Below are positions 11,433-24,011 of a DNA stretch of 64,000 nucleotides, one piece after another. The notes under the pieces are model-generated. The model was not told the DNA's origin and ran no database searches. It saw nothing but the letters and a program-made list of their open reading frames with translations. The DNA comes from Taudactylus pleione (Eukaryota > Chordata > Amphibia > Anura > Myobatrachidae): NCBI GenBank assembly GCA_031769625.1, contig JAUIMM010000601.1:3463501-3527500 (forward strand), read 5' to 3'. A program made the translations under genes and the position numbers. Position 1 is the first letter of the stretch. Each line of letters begins with the position of its first letter.

Positions 11433-12666
11433 TCCTCAGACTTGGCAGGTAGACATCTAGTAGCCCAGGCCTGTTTGGCCCTAGGCTTGGAGGACTTGGT
11501 TGAGGTCTGCTGTCGTGGAAAAGACTGACCCTTGGCTTTTCCTTGGGGGCGAAAGGACCGAAAGGATGACGTCCAAGGCTTTGTATTATATACAGAGGGC
11601 AGGAACGCCGTCTTATTAACCGTCAAAGTAGTCACAAATTTATCCAATTATGGACCAAATAGGATGTCTCCTGCATAAGGCAGAGACACTAGAGCCCGTT
11701 ATGAGTCTGAAGCTGCTTCCCAGGAACATAGCCAAAGAATACGGTGGGCCACTACTGAACTGGCAGATATCCTGGAGGCCAGGAGAGCCATATCCATAGC
11801 TGCTTCACCTAAGGAGGTTGCATCTCTAATGTGAGATATTTAGTACAGCTGTTCCCTCAAAGCATAAGGGGGAAAAAGCGCCTGTAAGAGAGTATATACT
11901 GTAGATTTATGACAAGCTTCTATACGGCTATCTGTAGTCTCCTTCAAGGAGGTTGCAGTATGAACAGGTAAGGTGGCATTTTTAACCAGATGTGTTGCAT
12001 GAGAATCCACTGCTGGGAGAACTTCCCATTAGGTACAATCAGTAGCTAGAAGAGGGTAAAAGGAACTATCGTTTTGGAATTTGAAACCTTTTACCGTGCA
12101 TATTCCAAGCTTCACTCATGTATTCAGATAGCAGGTCAGAGTGAGGAAACCCCGGCCAAAACAACCTTTAGTCGCTTAAAAAGTGTGTGTTTTTTCTTAG
12201 GAGCGGGTCCATCCTCTTCTCTTTGTAGAATATCTTAACAGATCTCACAAGAGCAGGTATATTTAGTTTAGAGGGTGGCTCCTCTTCTCCTGAGATGGAG
12301 TCAGAGTGAGGGAGATCTGAGTCTTCTGCCTCCCCAGATGATCTCTCAGAATCAGATAACGGTGTGGACTGGGAAAATATCATAGTACATTTAGTAGGCC
12401 TAGTAGGTAAAGGCTTTTCTTTTTGCAGCATTTGCTGAAAAACCGTAGAGGTATTAGCCAAACTCTGTACTGAGGTAGACAGTACGTCTACCCATGGGAG
12501 AGGAAAAAGATTTGCAGGGAGTACCTGCTGTGGCCATCCCATAGGGGGAGCTACCATGGGGACTGCTACTTGGTCCGCAAGTTTTGCCAGCATTTGTGAA
12601 AAGGCAGCTCAGGGTGGGTTCTGAGGGAGATACACTGGTGCTGATGGGCCTGGGACTGTGTAACAA
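11433..12666 (-). pseudogene. DIRS copy 1 gag-like ORF remnant
   Basis: Fragments 12666-12454, 12593-12168 and 11647-11433 align with the gag-like ORF of copy 3 (FVTTLTVNKTAFLPS, SSFRSFRPQGKAKGQSFPRQ, KQAWATR). Function is inferred from position before the RT. Confidence 0.65.
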
Positions 12667-13839
12667 TTAATACCACAGAGCAGGACTTACAAGACACCAG
12701 AGTAGGAGGAGCAGCATCAGGCTACTTGATATATTTTTCCTCTGATAGCCATAGCCACAAGAATAACAAAAATACACAGTATGATACAGTGCAGTGAACA
12801 CCCTGGATAAAATGGCACAGTGTAGCGTGCAACCGCGTTATAAAGTATGTGATCGCACTTAATTATCTGGGAACTGTGAGGTACAATGAACCCCCTATAC
12901 CAAAGTATGTCAGGATATAGTAGAATAGAGGGAAAGGTATAAGCTGCACAGTATAGAAAGTAGAGATGAGCGCTAGCCCAAGTCACATACAAACGCAGAA
13001 AATACACTACAATCAACTACACAGACCACAGTGGCTGGTAGGATATAGCGCTGCATGACCTGGCCCGTGGGAGAGGTATACAGGGAGACTGGACACAGTG
13101 TACCCAAAGACCTGTCTGCAGAAAATGGCTGCCGCGCATCTCTGGGGGGGTGGAGGGTGAGGGAGGAGCAGCACAGGGCACACCGAGACCGCAGTGGAAT
13201 GGTGCCCTGGACTGGGCGAGGGGCTGCAGGGAGAGCGCCTTCTCCCCTTGCTGATATTAACCACCGGGTCCTCTGGCCTACTTGCATATGGCCTGCGCCA
13301 GTATGTTATATGCTCCGGTGGTCTAATGCTCTGTGGTCTACCTTAGTCATGGGCACACCAGTGTCCACATCAGCGCCTCCGGTCTGTCTCCTGCGGCAAG
13401 ATTGAGCAACAAAGCAGGTCACCGCGAACAGGGTTCCACCTTACCTGCCCCTGGATTCTGGACTGCAATCTGGGATCTGAGAAGCCTGCTAGCTAGTCCC
13501 CCTCGGAGCCCCGTCGAGAGTACCTAGCACAGGCTTGGAGTCATGGCGCCTCAGAGGGGTCATGGAGCGGCAGCACAGACGTCCGGAGGACAGTATGGTG
13601 CTGTTCGTCCATTATAGTAAAAAAAAAAAAAAAAAAAGATAAATTAAAGTCGGAGCATCCTGGGATTGAAAAGCGTTGGTGTCCAGTCATCCAGGTCCCA
13701 CCTACACCCCAATGCATACCATGTATAGCACATGTAATTACACCAACCATGATTTTTGTTTAAAATATCGCCTTTAAAGCTGCATCTCACAGCTGGAAAA
13801 GTACAGTTATGACTAAAGAAACGGAAAAAAAAATAATTA

Positions 13840-14286
<447 letters not shown>

Positions 14287-14387
14287 TTTTTGCAAAGATA
14301 TCTACAGGAGATCCATCAGGCAACACCCATGGCCAGCCCTTAAACTGCCAAGCAGGACCTTGAACAAACACTGCTACCACACGGTCC
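14287..14387 (-). CDS. cdc73: cdc73 exon, C-terminal domain
   Basis: A 101-nt exon with acceptor CTTCCAG and donor GTAAGC on the minus strand. It encodes [20 protein letters not shown] and [13 protein letters not shown], a block highly conserved in CDC73 (VLP for the usual LLP). The first base completes the Trp codon split with the exon at 14861-15022. Confidence 0.97.
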
Positions 14388-14860
14388 CTGGAAGACAGAA
14401 GCATTGTTACACTACTGACACTATTACTTTGGTCTGAAGGCAGGATACAAAGTCCAATTTCGTCATACATGCAGGAGTTGGATAGAAATTTTTTATCCAA
14501 TTAGTGACACTCCAGAAAGTAACTTAAAAAAAAAAAGAATGACTAGTACACCTAGCTTAATTTATCAATTTCAGCTCGTCCGAATGTATCCATTCTTGGA
14601 TTATTATCCCATGCCGAATTGCACACTATTCAGAGCTAGTATGGGTAAGACGGGAAACACTATTTACAGACTCCCAGCAAAGACTGGTACAATTGAGATA
14701 TGTATTTATAATTTGCACTGTAACTGTGGATAAACAGGGGAGATATCGCAAGCAAATGTTCACTTTTCCTAACGAGTCTTCACATACAAACTTAAAGTTT
14801 AATGTTCACTTTTTGGACTCTGAGTATTTCACAAAGGAAGTTTTAGAGTGCAACACATAC
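14388..14860. other. cdc73 intron (473 nt)
   Basis: Short intron without a recognisable repeat; ORFs here are chance. Confidence 0.8.
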
Positions 14861-15022
14861 CAGTCCTGTGGCAGCAGTTTTAGGGGCTGATCTATTACCC
14901 TGTATGGTACAGTAACACTTATACTTGTGCCACCAGGCTGCATTTGGTCTTTTCGTCTCTGAATTAAAACTTCATTTTCTCTCTGACAGCCTTGTTTTTT
15001 CTTTTCATCTGATGAAACAAAC
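14861..15022 (-). CDS. cdc73: cdc73 exon, start of C-terminal domain
   Basis: A 162-nt exon with acceptor CAAAAG and donor GTATGTG on the minus strand. It encodes 53 full codons, [20 protein letters not shown] through [20 protein letters not shown] to [13 protein letters not shown], plus the split Lys and Trp codons at its ends. It matches vertebrate CDC73 with a few conservative changes (for example VIDQ for VVDQ). Confidence 0.97.
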
Positions 15023-15998
15023 CTTTTGAAAAAAAAAACACAAAAAAAAAGGTTTATAGAATAAATGCAAAACTATCTAATAAAGATACAATTTACTTAC
15101 AATTCCTAGTTTCACTTAAATAATAAATTTACATTTGGACACCACGTTTTTCTGTACAACTCTGAGCCAATGTGGACCCTTCTTTCTAATATCTAAATAC
15201 TTTGATATTGGAAGGAGAACAGCAAACCAAGACCAATGAAATGAAGGGTGGCCAGGAGAAGAGGGTGACCAACAGTATCTAAAAACAAAAAATTCTAGGA
15301 GTGAGGGAGTGGAAAGATAACTTTAAATGTGCTATAAGTAGATCAATGATAAATTGAGAAAGTTAGGTATTATGAAACAGCTTGTTGAATGCTACTAATG
15401 AGGATTATGAAGTAGGTGGCCAAGTCATAGCATGTGTGGCTAGGTCGGAGATGGTAAAGTTGGCAAAGCAGCGAGCTGAATGACAGAGAAGCATTAGTGT
15501 TGAATGTTAGAAAAGTACAGTAAGTATGCTTGGCAAGTAAAAAGGACCGTGTTGTAAGAGCATTTGAGAAATATTTCCACTAGTAGTACTCAGAAGAGCA
15601 GAAGCACATTTGCAGGTAGTGAGTGTCTGGTGTGAGATGGTTGAGATTAAGATGGTTGTGTAGTGGCTGGAAATTGAGTGTGGAATGTTTAGCTATATGA
15701 TAGGTGTAGGGTTGGTGAAGATCACAAGTTTATTATTATGTGGGTCACTGCGTACCTGACAATTTAGGTGAGGGGGAGGAATGAGGTTTTATAAGGTGGG
15801 AAATGAGGTCAGCTAGTAAAAACTTAAGGAAAAAGATAATTAAATTAATCTTGTAGTAAAAGTCAATAGGATTGTCACTGGGAATTTTGAATCCACTGAG
15901 AGAAGGTGGCTCAAGCAATAGGAAGTAAGCCATGCAGCTGACAAGAAATTAGGAAGGCAAGTAAATAAAAACATGTGGTGAACTGGAAAGATATATGG
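15023..15998. other. cdc73 intron with decayed unclassified repeat
   Basis: No exon is seen. From about 15240 to 15990 the sequence is purine-rich on the plus strand (runs of GTGAGGG, GGAGAAG). It looks like an old retroelement tail, and similar-looking sequence resumes at 18655-18780 after the Tc1 element. The family is not identified. Confidence 0.35.
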
Positions 15999-16493
15999 GG
16001 GCTGATTTTGAGTGGCATGCAAAAGTAAATGCAGCAGTGTGTATTGGCGATAGCCAGTCTGAGAGTTTATGCAAATGGCATACAAACTCATCCCTTGAGT
16101 ACATCTGTGCAGCTGACTGAGACAGCCACTTTTCACACCCATACACAGTGTAATACAGTTTGGTGCATCTTTATTCGCCACAATCGGTCAGCCATACAGC
16201 AGGTGCAGTTTCTCCGTCTGGCCACGGCCTCCTATGCTTGCGGCTGTGTTACTCGGAACACAGTTGCTAGCATTGACACTGCAACACTCCCATAATACCC
16301 CCACTGAACGGTGCAGGAACACCCATCACTTGTCCGCCACATTTCTGATACCATCTGAATTGATCGCAATAGCACCTTTGGGTGTACCCACTGTTACGCA
16401 TGTGCGGTGTTCAATTTCAGTACTTTTTTCGCAGTTGCAAAGAATTGCTCAACTATGTGAACATTGGCATTGCATGCAACTCAGAATCAGGCT
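15999..16493. mobile_element. MITE-like DNA transposon with 23-bp inverted ends
   Basis: The left end GGCTGATTTTGAGTGGCATG and the inverted right end GCCTGATTCTGAGTTGCATG match over about 23 bp with a few differences. About 495 bp long, non-coding. No clear target duplication can be read. The end resembles 7220-7235. Confidence 0.65.
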
Positions 16494-16564
16494 CATGGTG
16501 TGGAGAAAGAAGGATGGCTCCATGGGTAAAGTTAAAAGGTGCACACAACGGAATCTGTATGAAT

Positions 16565-17030
16565 GACCGCCGGACAAGAGCCTGGCGGTCGAAATCCCGA
16601 CGCCAGCAAGCCGAACAGCGCAGATCCTGACAGAGGTAAGAAAACTACCTAACCCTCCCATAGGGGTGCCTAACCGTAACTTCCCCCCCAGTACCTAACC
16701 CTAACCTCCCTTCAAGGGTGCCTAAACCTAACCCCCCTCCCCGCACCCTAAACCTAACCCTCCCGGGGGGTGCCTAACCCTATCCCCCCCTTCCCCCGGC
16801 CTAACCATCCCCGGGGGGGGTCTAACCCTAAATCCCCCTGGGAATCCCTAAACTTAACCCCCCCACCCCCGGCTACGTGGATACTTAACACCGGCGTTGA
16901 GCGATCGGTCCGGCGTCCTGTCGGAGTTCAGGCGTTTGGAGTAACACAGGAGTCGGTATTTCGACATCTATGTTAGATCCCTTGCCAGGATTAAACTGTC
17001 GGGATTGTGAACGGTGGCCGGTCACATGAC
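16565..17030. repeat. TAACCC-rich element, copy a
   Basis: A block of degenerate units such as GGTGCCTAACCCTAACC (about 16640-16870) is flanked by GC-rich arms with CCCGACGCCAG and TGTCGGGATTG-type motifs. It shares design with 20040-20310, 49690-50125 and 54200-54655. It looks like a non-autonomous element carrying a telomere-like minisatellite. Confidence 0.6.
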
Positions 17031-17032
17031 TA

Positions 17033-18652
17033 GACAGGTGCATAAATATTGGGACATTGACAGAATTTTCATATTTTGGCCTCTATTCACCACAATGGCT
17101 TTGAAATGAAACAAACAAGATGTGCTTTAACTGCAGACTTTCAGATTTAATTTGAGGGTAATTACATCCAAATAAGGTGAATGGTGTAGGAATTACAACG
17201 GTTTCTATATGTGCCTCCCACTGTTTAAGGGGCCAAAAGTAATGGGACTATCAACTCAAAAGCTATTTTGTGGACAGGTGTGGGCTATTCCCTCGTTATT
17301 TCATTATCAATTAAGCAGGTAAAAGGTCTGGAGCTGATTCTAGGTGTGACATTTGCATTTGGAATCAGTTGCTGTCGACTCTCAATATGAGATCCAAAGA
17401 GCTGTCACTATCAGTGAAGCAAGCCATCATTAGGCTGAAAAATCAAAACAAACCCATCAGAGAGATAGCAAAAACATTAGGTGTGACCAAATCAACTGCT
17501 TGGAACACTCTTAAAAAGAAAGAACACACCGGAGAGCTCAGCAACACCAAAAGACCCGGAAGACCACGGAAAACAACTGTGGTGGATGACAGAAGAATTA
17601 TTTCCCTGGTGAAGAAAAACCCCTTCACAACAGTTGGCCAAATCAAGAACACTCTCCAGGAGGTAGGTGTATATGTGTCAAAGTCAACAATCAAGAGAAG
17701 ACTTCACAAGAGTGAATATAGAGGGTTCACCACAAGATGTAAACTATTGGTGAGCCACAAAAACAGGAAGACCAGACCAGATTAGAGAGTTTGCCAAACA
17801 ACATCTAAAAAAGCCATTACAGTTCTTGAACAACATCCTAAGGACAGATGAGACAAAGATCAACTTGTACCAGAGTGATGAGAAGAGTATGGAGAAGGAA
17901 AGCAACTGCTCATGATCCAAAACAGACCACCTCATTAGTGAAGCATGGTGGTGGTAGTGTCATGGCGTGGGCATGTATGGCTGCCAATGGAACTGGGTCC
18001 CTTGTATTTATTGATGATGTGACTGCTGACAAAAGCAGCAGAATGAATTCTGAAGTGTTTCGGGCAATATTATATGCTCATTCAGTCAAATGCTTCAGAA
18101 CTCATTGGACGGCGCTTCACAGTGCAGATGGACAATGACCCAAAGCATACTGCAAAAGCAACCAAAGAGTTTTTTAAGGCTAAAAGGTGGAATGTTATGC
18201 AATGGCCAAGTCAATCCCCTGACCTGAATCCGATTGAGCATGCATTTTACTTGATGAAGACAAAACTGAAAGGAAAATGCCCCAAGAACAAGCAGGAACT
18301 GAAGACATTTGCAGTAGAGGCCTGGCGTCTGGTGATGCCTATGCGTTCCAGACTTCAGGCTGTAATTGCCTGCAAAGGATTTGCAACAAAGTATTAAAAA
18401 AGTGAAAGTTAGATTTAGGATTGTTTAGTTTGTCCCATTACTTTTTGCCCCTTAAAAAGTGGGAGGCATATATAGAAACCGTTGTAATTCCTACACCGTT
18501 CACCTGATTTGGATGTAATTACCCTCAAATTAAATCTGAAAGTCTGCAGTTAAAGCACATCTTGTTTGTTTCATTTCAAAGCCATTGTGGTGGTGAATAG
18601 AGGCCAAAATATGAAAATTCTGTCAATGTCCCAATATTTATGCACCTGACTG
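17033..18652 (+). mobile_element. Tc1-like transposon A
   Basis: Long terminal inverted repeats of about 210 bp (17033-17245 and 18436-18652; outer ends CAGGTGCATAAATATTGGGA) flank a transposase pseudogene. TA dinucleotides flank both ends, as expected for Tc1/mariner insertion. The total length of 1.62 kb is that of a complete element. It sits in a cdc73 intron. Confidence 0.93.
17387..18397 (+). pseudogene. Tc1 A transposase (frameshifted)
   Basis: 17387-17785 encodes MRSKELSLSVKQAIIRLKNQ and a paired-type helix-turn-helix region with the GRPRKT-type motif. After frameshifts, 17848-18138 carries GGGSVMAWACMA and 18074-18397 carries MDNDPKHTA and PDLNPIEHAF, giving the second and third acidic residues of the DD34E triad. 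The first Asp lies near 17850 (LRTDETK). At least two frameshifts separate the pieces, so it is not expressed as one protein. Confidence 0.9.
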
Positions 18653-19421
18653 TATATCCCCACAATCCATCTTTGGATCTAGGAGTGAGGATGAGAGAGA
18701 TTGCCCCATAGGAGAGGGTTGCAAAGTTCAGTGTGGGAGAAGTCCAGGTCTCTGTTAAAAGGTTGAAGAATTCTGAACAGAAAAACTCATGGTCAGAGGA
18801 GTGTTTGAATAAAAAAACAAAACAAAATAAAACAGGTCTCACATTCTGGAGTGCAAAAGAAAATGTAATTGACCACACATTTTAAATTCAAATATCCAAA
18901 AAAAATTTTTTTAAAGACCTGAAATAATATGCTATGCATATTTCGTTAAGATGCCTAGGACTAATTTCAGACATTCAAGGTGGCAGATAACATCGTACAT
19001 GACGTAAGAACACTTGTGGGAACAGTATTTCCAGGGACAAAAACTAAATAAAACACTTTTAGAATAATCTTTCACTAAAACGTATCCTCAATGCAAATAT
19101 TGATCTCAAATGAATGAAGGTTGGGATGAACAAGTAAATTAAATTAGGTAAGGAAAAAAAAAAAAACTTCATATGTGGATAACATTATATCCAAGTTAGC
19201 AACACTAAGAAAATCCATAAACAAGAACCCAAGATGTTTATTTGCACACAAAAAACCTCAAACCCTTCTCACAGTGCAAAATAATCCTATTCATAAAATA
19301 AATTTACACACAGAACCAATCCATGTCATAACATCTGAAAACAAATGGTATTGAAGAAAAATCTAACAACTGCTCAGAAATATAGTACGGATTAAAGTTT
19401 TTTCTTTTAACAGGTACTTAC
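18653..19421. other. cdc73 intron, no gene seen
   Basis: The first ~130 bases resemble the purine-rich repeat at 15240-15990, interrupted by Tc1 A. The rest is AT-rich and unremarkable. Confidence 0.4.
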
Positions 19422-19509
19422 TTTAGATCCTGCAGAAGATCTTTAGAGTTTAGCATAGTTATTAGTGAAGTGGTGGCAGCTGGTATAATAATTATAGGTG
19501 TACGTGAAC
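19422..19509 (-). CDS. cdc73: cdc73 exon
   Basis: An 88-nt exon with acceptor CCTGCAG and donor GTAAGTACC on the minus strand. It encodes [20 protein letters not shown] and SKDLLQDLK with a split Gly at the start and split Lys at the end. It is a near-exact match to the vertebrate CDC73 segment preceding the C-terminal domain (Ser for Ala in the NAKDLL motif). Confidence 0.96.
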
Positions 19510-19543
19510 CTGCAGGAAGTTGGGGGGAAATAATTATATTGTA

Positions 19544-19572
19544 AATATATATATATATACATACACACACAC
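19544..19572. repeat. TA/CA microsatellite in short cdc73 intron
   Basis: A (TA)n run followed by ATACACACACAC, in the 121-nt intron between the 88-nt and 36-nt exons. Confidence 0.85.
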
Positions 19573-19630
19573 ATGTGTACATACATACTCTAGTCTGATA
19601 ACAAATGTACAGAAAATTTTCAGCTCTCAC

Positions 19631-19666
19631 CTTTCTTTTGGTTAGGGGGTGGTCTCGCTTGTGATA
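19631..19666 (-). CDS. cdc73: cdc73 36-nt micro-exon
   Basis: The acceptor (TGTAG, AG at 19668-19667) and donor (AAAG|GTGAGAG) on the minus strand bound 36 nt encoding [11 protein letters not shown] plus split Val and Gly codons. The exon joins the 58-nt exon nearly 30 kb upstream to the 88-nt exon. The text matches vertebrate CDC73, and both junction phases fit. Confidence 0.94.
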
Positions 19667-20039
19667 CTACATGAAAAAGAAAGTGGGGGAGAGGAGAGTA
19701 GAAAAGAAAAAAAAAAAATTTGAAAACTGGAGAAAAATGTTACACAACAAAAAACACATCTGCTAAAACAGAAATTACACACTGCTAATTCAACAAATAT
19801 TTCCCAAGAGGTCAAAAAACTAAAATGTTAAAACAAATTTGTTTATAGGAAAGCCTGCAGTTTTACAAATGTTTGCAGCTATTATACTTTTGTATAATCG
19901 GAGAAAACTTTACCCAGGTAGATCTGTAAATGTTATAAGTTGCTACTTCCACATCATAATATTCATCTTTTAGGGTGTATACAAACACACACAAATATAT
20001 ACACTTCTGGTCAAAAGTTTTAGAATATCTTCATTTTTC
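19667..20039. other. cdc73 intron, no gene seen
   Basis: AT-rich sequence at the 3' end of the 29.8-kb intron. Confidence 0.5.
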
Positions 20040-20310
20040 CAGGGTGGGGAGGGTTAGGCTACAAGAAGGGAGGGTTAGGGGGAGAATAAGTATACTTACC
20101 CGACCCCTGTCGGGATATCAACCATCAGGATGCTGCTATTTGTATTTTGACAGGAGGCATCCCGACAGCCGGTATTACATACCGATCACCTACACCCTAA
20201 CCCTCCCCTGTCTCCCCCCATTAACCCTAACCATTCCATAGTGGTGCCTAACCCTAACTTGCCCTCCGATGGTGCCTAACCCTAACCCCTCCTTCCCGCA
20301 CCCTAAACCT
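20040..20310. repeat. TAACCC-rich element, copy b
   Basis: GGGTTAGG-type units on the left, paired CCTGTCGGGATATC and GGCATCCCGACAGCC motifs in the middle, then CCCTAACCCTAACC units on the right. The opposed GGGTTAG and CTAACCC blocks make a foldback shape. Confidence 0.6.
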
Positions 20311-21539
20311 ATATACACACATATATACAAGTACACATATGCATATATACACATACGTGCATTTCAATACCTTTGGAGGTGGCATGTGTGACAAACCTGA
20401 ACTGTTACTTCTGGATGACATTGAAAATATTTAGTGAAAGGCTCTGTATTGCTTGGGATGTAATTTTAAGGCAGCACTACAATTGTCTTCTTGCAATCAG
20501 AATCTAATTTTCATGACATGGTTTATGGTTATTCTTTCTTTAGCCTTATTCCATTGTGCAAGAGCCCAATTATGCAGCTGAGGATAATGCGTATTGAAAA
20601 TTGCATTAAAAATGCTGTGAGATTTGACAGGGACATATGCATATTTTTGCGTTTAATAATTACATTCATCACACATTATGGAATCCTAGGCCACTAACAT
20701 TTTTCTCAAGTGCCAATTTCATGGTATGGGAATATTACCTCTAATGATAAAACTAGATAAAACTAATAAAAGAACAGATTTAGAGGTTGGCAAAGGGGAA
20801 CAAATGAAATACTAATATGCAAGCTCTGACTGCATATGCAAAATCATGCTCAGTTTTTATTCTTCTGATTAAAATACATTTTTCCATAATTCTTGCAACA
20901 TCCAAAAATGTTTCCATGGTATTTCCTTCAGAAAAGTGTCAATTAAAGAATGTCTGGAATTATTTCACAGTAGGATTCAGTTAACTTGAATATATTTGAT
21001 CATAATGCAGTGGCTTGAAACTAGTAACCAGACAGTTCTTATACAGTGTCTACTGTATATGGGTTCAATTTATTAGACCATAAAAGTCATATCCCAAGTC
21101 ATAACTAACAATTATTCAAAGCCCATCATGCAGAGTTTCGACTCACTCTGACATAAGAACATGCTGGCTAATACTGCACATGTAAATAGGCTTTGTCACA
21201 TGTCTAACAGTGCCGCAATTTCTGATTTCCACTCAACACAGATTCCTACTGAAGCTGATAAAATTGCATGTGCAGGACATCATTGAGGTCCTCACAATCC
21301 TTGCCTCCACCGAACATAAGCCTACCATTATGTCAGAAACATTTACTAGAAGTCTAAACCTTACACAAATGGACGGGCATGTAGTTCTCCTACTCGATGG
21401 ACAGCAGTGATTGCTACCAGAAACAACTCAAGTAAAAGCCAATAGATAGCTCACAATTGATTAGATGTCTAGTAAAAGATTAAGATACCAAAGTGCCACA
21501 AAAGGCTATGTATTGGTTGAAACAAAATAGAAAATTAAT
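20311..21539. other. cdc73 intron, no gene seen
   Basis: AT-rich intronic sequence with a short TATACA microsatellite near 20310-20365. No exon or clear repeat recognised. Confidence 0.5.
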
Positions 21540-22390
21540 TCAGGCACCAACCTGATGTCCAAAAAATAAACTAAAGCACACACACCTGAATTTTCATGGT
21601 AGTAAGGCCATTAGTTAAACCAGCAAGAATATGAGAAATAGTAGCAGAATGAAATAGCAAAGATTTGCACCACAGAATAAAGGTCTTCCAAATCTTATAG
21701 TAAATTTTTCTTTCTGGCTTGTTGAATGACCTCATCCCATTGAGTCTTAGCAACCAACGGTCAATCTCCATGCCCTCAAAGACCAGACCTTTGGGTTAAA
21801 ATGCAGAATCAAACCCTGATGTAGGTGATCTGGCAAAGATAGAGGCAATGTCTGCTTCAGAAGCATTCCTCAATCTGCTGCAAACCATGATGGCACAGTA
21901 ACATGGAAGAACCACTATGACTTCTACTGCTGTATTCTTGATCTTCCCATAGATAGATAACCATATAATTGGGACAGCATTTGCATTTGTCTGGAGTCTC
22001 TAAGGAAAATAGAACAGAATTACTTAGGTATCTCAAGAGGTCGCCATCAGATCTATTTTAGGGACTCCAAACTCATCTACTAGGAGTTAAAAACATTTTT
22101 ACAAGAACTACTCTCATTGATAGACCTATCTATTAAGAGAATTTGCTATCCTGTTGTCTTTGCCTATTACATACAAATGAGGAAATATAAAAATGTATTT
22201 GACCCACAACATGATTGACCTGTACACCATCATAGACTCACTTCTTGTGCCACAGTGGAAGCTTATCAAAGCAACTGTTGTCCAGTTGTTGGTAAAGATC
22301 TTTATGGGTTGTATCGTAATAGAGGTTGAAAGTTTCGAAATGCATGTTATAGCCCCTCCAGAATATTTGCATGCAGACATTTTCTAGTCA
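21540..22390 (-). pseudogene. Ancient DIRS-type relic (recombinase and RNase H pieces)
   Basis: 21771-21571 (minus) translates to a segment with KIYYKIWKTFILWC and SHILAGLTNGL, which lines up with RIYHRVWHTFFQWC and SRILAFLQAGL of the DIRS recombinase in copy 3. 22380-22126 ends in YVIGKDNRIANSLNR, an RNase H C-terminal pattern. The order on the minus strand (RNase H, then recombinase) is that of DIRS. Very decayed; a fifth and older DIRS insertion. Confidence 0.6.
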
Positions 22391-22427
22391 CCATCCTATT
22401 TATTTCCTTGTAATATTTTAAGCCTTT

Positions 22428-22520
22428 ATGTTGTAAGCTCTCGCAAGCAGGGATCTCTTCCCTCACTTATATCATCATCACTTGCCCACTGTCAACAACA
22501 GCACCAAACCTTTGGGTTCA
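22428..22520 (+). repeat. LINE-type 3' tail fragment
   Basis: TTGTAAGCTCTCGCAAGCAGGGATC resembles the ATTGTAAGCTTGCGAGCAGG segment at 43378. This is a common vertebrate LINE/SINE tail of the L2/CR1 kind, truncated here. Confidence 0.5.
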
Positions 22521-24011
22521 GCCGGCTCTGCTTATTTGAGTATTATCACTGCCGATGTAGCAATGTTTACAACCTTGTTCTGCAATTTTTTGCAATCTTT
22601 TTTTCTTGTTTTATTCATACTGTGATAATTCTGCATGTGCAAAAAATTCAATACGAGGTGTAATGTTGCATGTCTGACTGGTTTCTTTCAAATGTGGTTT
22701 TGTTACGCAGAATTGCGGAGGATAATATACAATACCTATTTTTTTTCTTTATTTATCCATTACAAGTTCACATGGCATCCCATAGCAGTGTTTGCAATCT
22801 AAACATGTTGAATCACAGCTAGAGATTACAGTTCCGCAACCATTTACAGTTTCCAGGATTCATTTCAGGATGGGATTAAGAAAAAAAAAATACAAAGCAA
22901 AATGTTAAAACAGCCCAAATCTCGACGCTGGAAATAGTTAGTTGACTAGACTGATGTAATGCAAACTGCAGTATTTTAAAAATAACGGAGTCCTTTATTA
23001 ATTTTCTGAAAGTACGACCTAAAGAGGGCCTAGGGCCTCATCGCTAAATCGGCTTCGGATTTGATTGCATACTAGCAGTTGCCCACTTTGTTTGATTTTA
23101 TTTGAAGCGTTCTAGTTGTATTGCTTTGCATAGGGGTCCTGTTGTGGGAGAGGCCCAAAGCACCTCTCCCACTTACAGGCCAAGTGCATGGTGCCACACC
23201 TATTCCTTACATTGATAATGTAATGACAGATGTCAATAAATTTTGTTTTTGCTCAGCTTTAACTTGACGCATCAAAATAAAATAAGAGTTTCCATTACAA
23301 AATTATGCAGTTTTCATGAAAATCGGTTTAGTAGTTTTAACGCCAACTTGGAACAGACAACGTTCTTAAATAAGTATAGATATACCTGGCTGCAGATAAA
23401 GCATGTTCATGCTCTACGCTAGTGGGCAGCATAGACATTAGGTACCTTCCCTCTAAAACCGTGTCATTTATTTTTTTGTCGCTGCTACTTCAGCTAGTTA
23501 AGTTTTTGGCGGTGCTATTCTCATTGCTTTTTGATTTCAAGACCAAACAGCAGCAAGTCTGGGTCTAATTCGAGTGAGACTCTTCATGGGGTATTTCCTT
23601 CTCCTGAATCTCTAGTACAGTTGTGTCTGGTTCATTTATACATATTGCTAGCATCTCAACATTTTTTCCTTATTGTTTGACTAGCTATAGTGAATGAATG
23701 AGAAATTTCAACATTGAACCGAAATAAAAGGAATATTTTTTTTTTGTTTCATAGGTGGTTGGCTTTCATCAATATTCAATTCATTTGAACTTTGTATGAC
23801 CATGGCCTCTTCTGATCGTACTTTTATTTTACGTTTGGAAGTTAAATGTGTATGCAAACCTTTTGAAGAACCACCCAAGGTTTTAAAATAGTTTTGCATT
23901 TTGCGGTTTTATCAACTGGCAAAAAAATTAAACCAAACAAACAAAAAATGGCAGCTGCTCAATCAATCTAGCAGCACTAATCAGGTGCATGAAAGGGAGG
24001 GGTCATACCAA
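22521..24011. other. cdc73 intron, mostly unclassified
   Basis: No exon seen. Around 23270-23360 there is a short tail-like stretch (TTCATGAAAATCGGTTTAGT) typical of RTE-type LINE or SINE 3' ends. An A-rich 19-bp direct repeat partner of 24641 lies at 23921-23939. Confidence 0.4.

Larger units (their letters stand above)
8993..13740 (-). mobile_element. DIRS-type retrotransposon copy 1 (decayed)
   Basis: Reading the minus strand from 13740 down: remnant of the terminal repeat (GGAGCATCCTGGG near 13653), gag fragments, a short RT remnant, RNase H, tyrosine recombinase, and a degenerate internal complementary region at about 9045-9150 (GGGTAAGTTTTACC, CAGGGTCCATAGGG). The left terminal repeat is absent. 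Compared with copy 3 the RT core is deleted. The element lies in the last cdc73 intron in the same orientation as the gene. Confidence 0.85.

Noticed and set aside
16640..16870. A true interstitial telomere array
   Set aside because: The units are degenerate, interrupted by G/C runs and embedded in repeat arms shared with three other sites; a mobile element body fits better.
16770..16976. Pro-rich ORF in the TAACCC-rich element
   Set aside because: Low-complexity translation of the minisatellite.
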